A DNA stretch of 7,142 nt from Spirochaetales bacterium (GTDB lineage Bacteria; Spirochaetota; Spirochaetia; SZUA-6; DRHE01). The stretch lies in contig DRHE01000093.1 in the NCBI GenBank assembly GCA_011049745.1, forward strand, positions 1 through 7,142, given 5' to 3'. The notes below the pieces were generated by a model. That model was not told the origin of the DNA. It searched no databases and was given only the letters and a program-made list of their open reading frames with translations. The number at the start of each line of letters is the position of its first letter. The first letter of the stretch is position 1. Both the position numbers and the translations under genes were made by a program. Shown here piece after piece: positions 5,913 through 7,142 of the stretch.

Positions 5913-6061
5913 ATGAAAATCCTCTTTCTGCGGGCCGGCTTGTCCCATACAATAGAATAAATTTGGAAACTATAAGAAAAATCTTGGATCGAGGAAAAAA
6001 TGATGCATTCAGCCGTCTTGGTATAGTCAATAATGAAGAATCTGTTTTTATTAGAAAATAG
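5882..6061 (+). pseudogene. C-terminal end of an unidentified protein
   Basis: Immediately after the transposase similarity ends, a new frame reads RILAEMQVIVNENPL, AGRLVPYNRINLETIRKIL and FSRLGIVNNEESVFIRK, ending at TAG 6059-6061. The first Met codon is ATG 5897 (54 residues to the stop), but the frame is already open before it and no ribosome site is evident, so this is better read as a gene tail than as a small gene. The Lys/Glu/Asn-rich composition and the Ser/Phe-rich antisense support coding on this strand. I do not recognise the family. The upstream part was cut by the transposase segment. Confidence 0.45.
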
Positions 6062-6099
6062 CCGCCTGGTCCCGGAATAAACCGGTATAAAATAAGACA

Positions 6100-6120
6100 A
6101 TTCATGGAAAAACCATGAAT
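6100..6120. repeat. Perfect inverted repeat, 8-bp arms
   Basis: ATTCATGG (6100-6107) and CCATGAAT (6113-6120) flank five A residues. The hairpin follows the gene tail ending at 6061 by about 40 bases. It lacks a following T run in either direction, so it is not a typical intrinsic terminator. It could be a leftover IS end or a weak operator. The surrounding stretch from 6062 to 6207 shows no gene I can support. Confidence 0.55.
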
Positions 6121-6207
6121 GCTCGCGCGCTTGTTTATTGCCAATAATTGATAGGATATTCTATAATTCAAAAAGGGCAAAAACAAGTGAGAGAAAGACA
6201 ATTTCAC

Positions 6208-6357
6208 TCAAGTTGAGAGAGGGTCGGTCAAGCCCGGGAGGCCATTTCCCCCTGCGGGGATCTTCGACCTAAGGATTTTTTCCACCTCATCAGAATCTGT
6301 AATGACAGCTATTGTCTTCATGGGAGATGCACATTTTAGGCAGACTATAATCGTGTA
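6208..6357 (-). pseudogene. IS91-like transposase C-terminal remnant (zinc-ribbon tail)
   Basis: The minus-strand frame opens after a stop at 6358-6360 and reads VCLKCASPMKTIAVITDSD then EVEKIL. This resembles the tail of IS91/IS801-type transposases, where a C-x-x-C zinc knuckle is followed by a CG-M-K-x-I-A-FI-T pattern and a helix ending in KIL. After KILR the frame runs through unrelated Gly/Pro-rich residues to TGA at 6208-6210. The catalytic HUH domain and the replication-tyrosine motif are absent. Assignment rests on a short pattern, so it is tentative. Confidence 0.45.
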
Positions 6358-6548
6358 TCACGCCTGCGGTTCAGCATCCGCATGATGCTCTTTATTATAA
6401 CCAGAATGAGTACGGCGAGTCCACAAAAAAGAGGAAAACAGTCGCCCCATCGTGTGTAGACGGTCAGCCGTTTCTCAGGGAGCGGCACCCGGGAGACTGT
6501 ATAACCTGCCTTATATTGCTCAGGAGAACCAGGGTGGATGCGCCCTCT
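6345..6548 (-). pseudogene. lnt: Apolipoprotein N-acyltransferase, C-terminal remnant
   Basis: This 67-residue minus-strand frame includes VPLPEKRLTVYTRWGDCFPL, the end of the Lnt nitrilase domain where VPL and LYTRWGDWF are typical. A hydrophobic segment (CGLAVLILVIIKSI), matching the last Lnt membrane helix, and a basic tail follow, ending at TAG 6345-6347. The 5' side stops at TGA 6549-6551 and no upstream Lnt sequence is apparent. Lnt transfers a third acyl chain to lipoproteins in the inner membrane, but only its last segment remains here. It ends where the IS91-like fragment begins, three bases overlapping. I am fairly sure of the match because of the YTRWGD motif followed directly by a membrane helix. 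Confidence 0.72.
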
Positions 6549-6626
6549 TCATCGGTAAGACCGGCTGAAACAACAGGAAAGAATACCAGGCTGGGTTATT
6601 GTGATACTATTGGCGAATTTATTCTC

Positions 6627-6662
6627 TTGCACACCGATGGTCTAATCAGTACACTAATTAGA
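6627..6662 (+). promoter_or_regulatory. Possible promoter and operator of the RelE-type toxin-antitoxin operon
   Basis: A weak -35 (TTGCAC, 6627-6632), a 17-base spacer and a -10-like TACACT (6650-6655) precede the antitoxin start by about 32 bases. A 6-bp inverted repeat, TCTAAT (6641-6646) and ATTAGA (6657-6662), brackets the -10, the usual position for autorepressor sites in toxin-antitoxin operons. Both hexamers deviate from consensus, so the promoter is a suggestion; the repeat is real. Confidence 0.4.
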
Positions 6663-6687
6663 AAAAGGTAGTTATGGAGGAAGTTCG

Positions 6688-6913
6688 ATGGCTGGGCTTG
6701 AAGCATTACAATCTGTTCAATATGTGACCGTGAAAGGAAAACGGTTTGCCATACTCAGCGCCAATGATTGGGAAGCACTCATCGAATGGTTGGAAACGCT
6801 TGAGGATATTCAGGTTGCAAAAAAAGGCTTCTGAAGCTCTTAAGACAGCTCGTGGTAACCGGGCGAGAGCAGGTTGGCTCAAGTGGGACGACATTAAGGA
6901 CGAATTGGATTGA
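6688..6913 (+). pseudogene. Antitoxin of a RelE-type toxin-antitoxin pair, frame broken at an A7 run
   Basis: ATG 6688 has GGAGG seven bases upstream (6676-6680). Frame 0 encodes LQSVQYVTVKGKRFAILS, then NDWEALIEWLETLEDIQVAK, and stops at TGA 6832-6834 after 48 residues. In the +1 frame the protein continues as KASEALKTARGNRARAGWLK then WDDIKDELD, ending at TGA 6911-6913. Joined, these give a protein of about 75 residues typical of small antitoxins paired with RelE toxins. The switch point is seven A residues at 6819-6825; six would keep one frame. The N-terminal part would normally bind DNA and the C-terminal part the toxin, so the frame-0 product should not neutralise. Possible explanations are a true mutation, a homopolymer sequencing error, or slippage at the A run. 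The frame break is visible; the function is inferred from the neighbour. Confidence 0.72.
6819..6825 (+). other. Run of seven A at the antitoxin frame switch
   Basis: GC-AAAAAAA-GG places two AAA codons before the frame break. Restoring the full antitoxin needs the loss of one A or a +1 shift. Homopolymers of this kind can cause RNA polymerase slippage or assembly errors; a classical -1 ribosomal shift would enter the wrong frame. Confidence 0.6.
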
Positions 6914-7142
6914 CACCTTACACAGTCTACATCACTCCATCTGCCTGGAAAGAAATAAAGAACCTGCCTGGTAAAATACGTCAACGTGTAAAGCGCGTGA
7001 TTGATGCTTTCAACGTTAATCCTCATCCGGCTAAAAGTAAAGCGTTGGATAAATCTGACTTGCCCGGCTTTTATGCCGAGCTGTGGCGTGTACGGCTTGA
7101 TAAATGGCGCATTATATACGCTATAAATAAAGCCGATAACAC
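6910..7142 (+). CDS. RelE/ParE-superfamily toxin, 3' end outside window
   Basis: TTG 6910 opens a frame of 77 codons that runs off the end of the window. It reads TPYTVYITPSAWKEIKNLP, then KIRQRVKRVIDAF, KALDKSDLPGFYAELWRVRL and DKWRIIYAINKA, the RelE fold pattern of an N-terminal strand, two helices and a sheet with a basic WRVRLDKWRIIY core. Such toxins usually cut mRNA on the ribosome. TTG is the only possible start because TAA at 6895-6897 closes the frame upstream. AAGGA at 6896-6900 lies nine bases before it. The start overlaps the antitoxin stop (TTGA), as expected for coupled translation. No damage is visible in this part. RelE versus ParE or another subfamily cannot be settled without the C-terminus. 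Confidence 0.87.
   Translation, partial: MTPYTVYITPSAWKEIKNLPGKIRQRVKRVIDAFNVNPHPAKSKALDKSDLPGFYAELWRVRLDKWRIIYAINKADN

Noticed and set aside
6100..6120. Intrinsic terminator
   Set aside because: The stem is AT-rich and no run of T follows it on either strand.
5878..6207. Minus-strand frame of 109 residues opposite the gene tail
   Set aside because: No motif, unusual hydrophobic and Ser/Phe-rich content, and a plausible coding frame on the other strand.
6207..6217. Short palindrome CTCAAGTTGAG as an operator
   Set aside because: Five-base arms are expected by chance and it overlaps the end of a pseudogene frame with no gene to control.
6819..6825. Programmed -1 ribosomal frameshift of the A-AAA-AAA type in the antitoxin
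   Set aside because: The -1 frame does not give the antitoxin C-terminus; a +1 shift or loss of one A is needed.
6706..7026. Minus-strand frame of 106 residues over the second toxin-antitoxin pair
   Set aside because: Antisense of recognised toxin and antitoxin sequences.

Overview
This is a bacterial chromosomal window that passes from ordinary housekeeping genes into a stretch of decayed genes, insertion-sequence (IS) remnants and toxin-antitoxin modules. The host looks like a moderately GC-rich anaerobe, most likely a Clostridia/Peptococcaceae-type Firmicute. That guess rests on the general style of the RtcB and Nth proteins and on the mix of UROD-like, LacI-type and GDSL remnants, and I hold it with low confidence. 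The IS segment around 3.7-4.7 kb is clearly more AT-rich than the first kilobase.

Region 1 (1-1006) is intact core sequence. It holds the C-terminal end of the RNA ligase RtcB, followed one base later by a complete endonuclease III gene (nth) with all catalytic and iron-sulfur residues. The start of nth contains a small GC-rich in-frame repeat.

Region 2 (about 990-2265) is a patchwork of gene ends. A reverse-strand open frame joins a piece of a UROD-like (methyltransferase-type) protein to what may be a piece of a family 4 glycosidase. It abuts, head to head, the C-terminal part of a LacI-type repressor. After that comes a frameshifted stretch that I read, weakly, as a transposase remnant.

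Region 3 (2267-2840) is an intact yefM-yoeB toxin-antitoxin operon on the minus strand. It has a near-consensus promoter and the paired TGTACA operator known from the E. coli operon. A 58-codon reading frame starts divergently inside this promoter.

Region 4 (3054-6061) contains a GDSL/SGNH hydrolase that has lost its 5' end and carries a frameshift. Next is the left part of an ISL3-family element, with three copies of a 22-23 bp end repeat, a promoter and a C-terminally truncated transposase. This is cut by a second DDE-type transposase, itself broken by a stop and a frameshift. An unidentified gene tail follows.

Region 5 (6062-7142) starts with two reverse-strand remnants: an IS91-like transposase tail and the C-terminus of apolipoprotein N-acyltransferase. 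The window ends in a second toxin-antitoxin pair, RelE-like. Its antitoxin reading frame is broken at a run of seven A residues just before the toxin-binding half.

I found no convincing new defence or metabolic system. The most useful observations are the broken antitoxin beside an apparently intact toxin, the preserved yefM operator architecture, the repeated ISL3 end motif with a possibly leaderless transposase mRNA, and the in-frame chimera of carbohydrate- and methyl-metabolism gene pieces.
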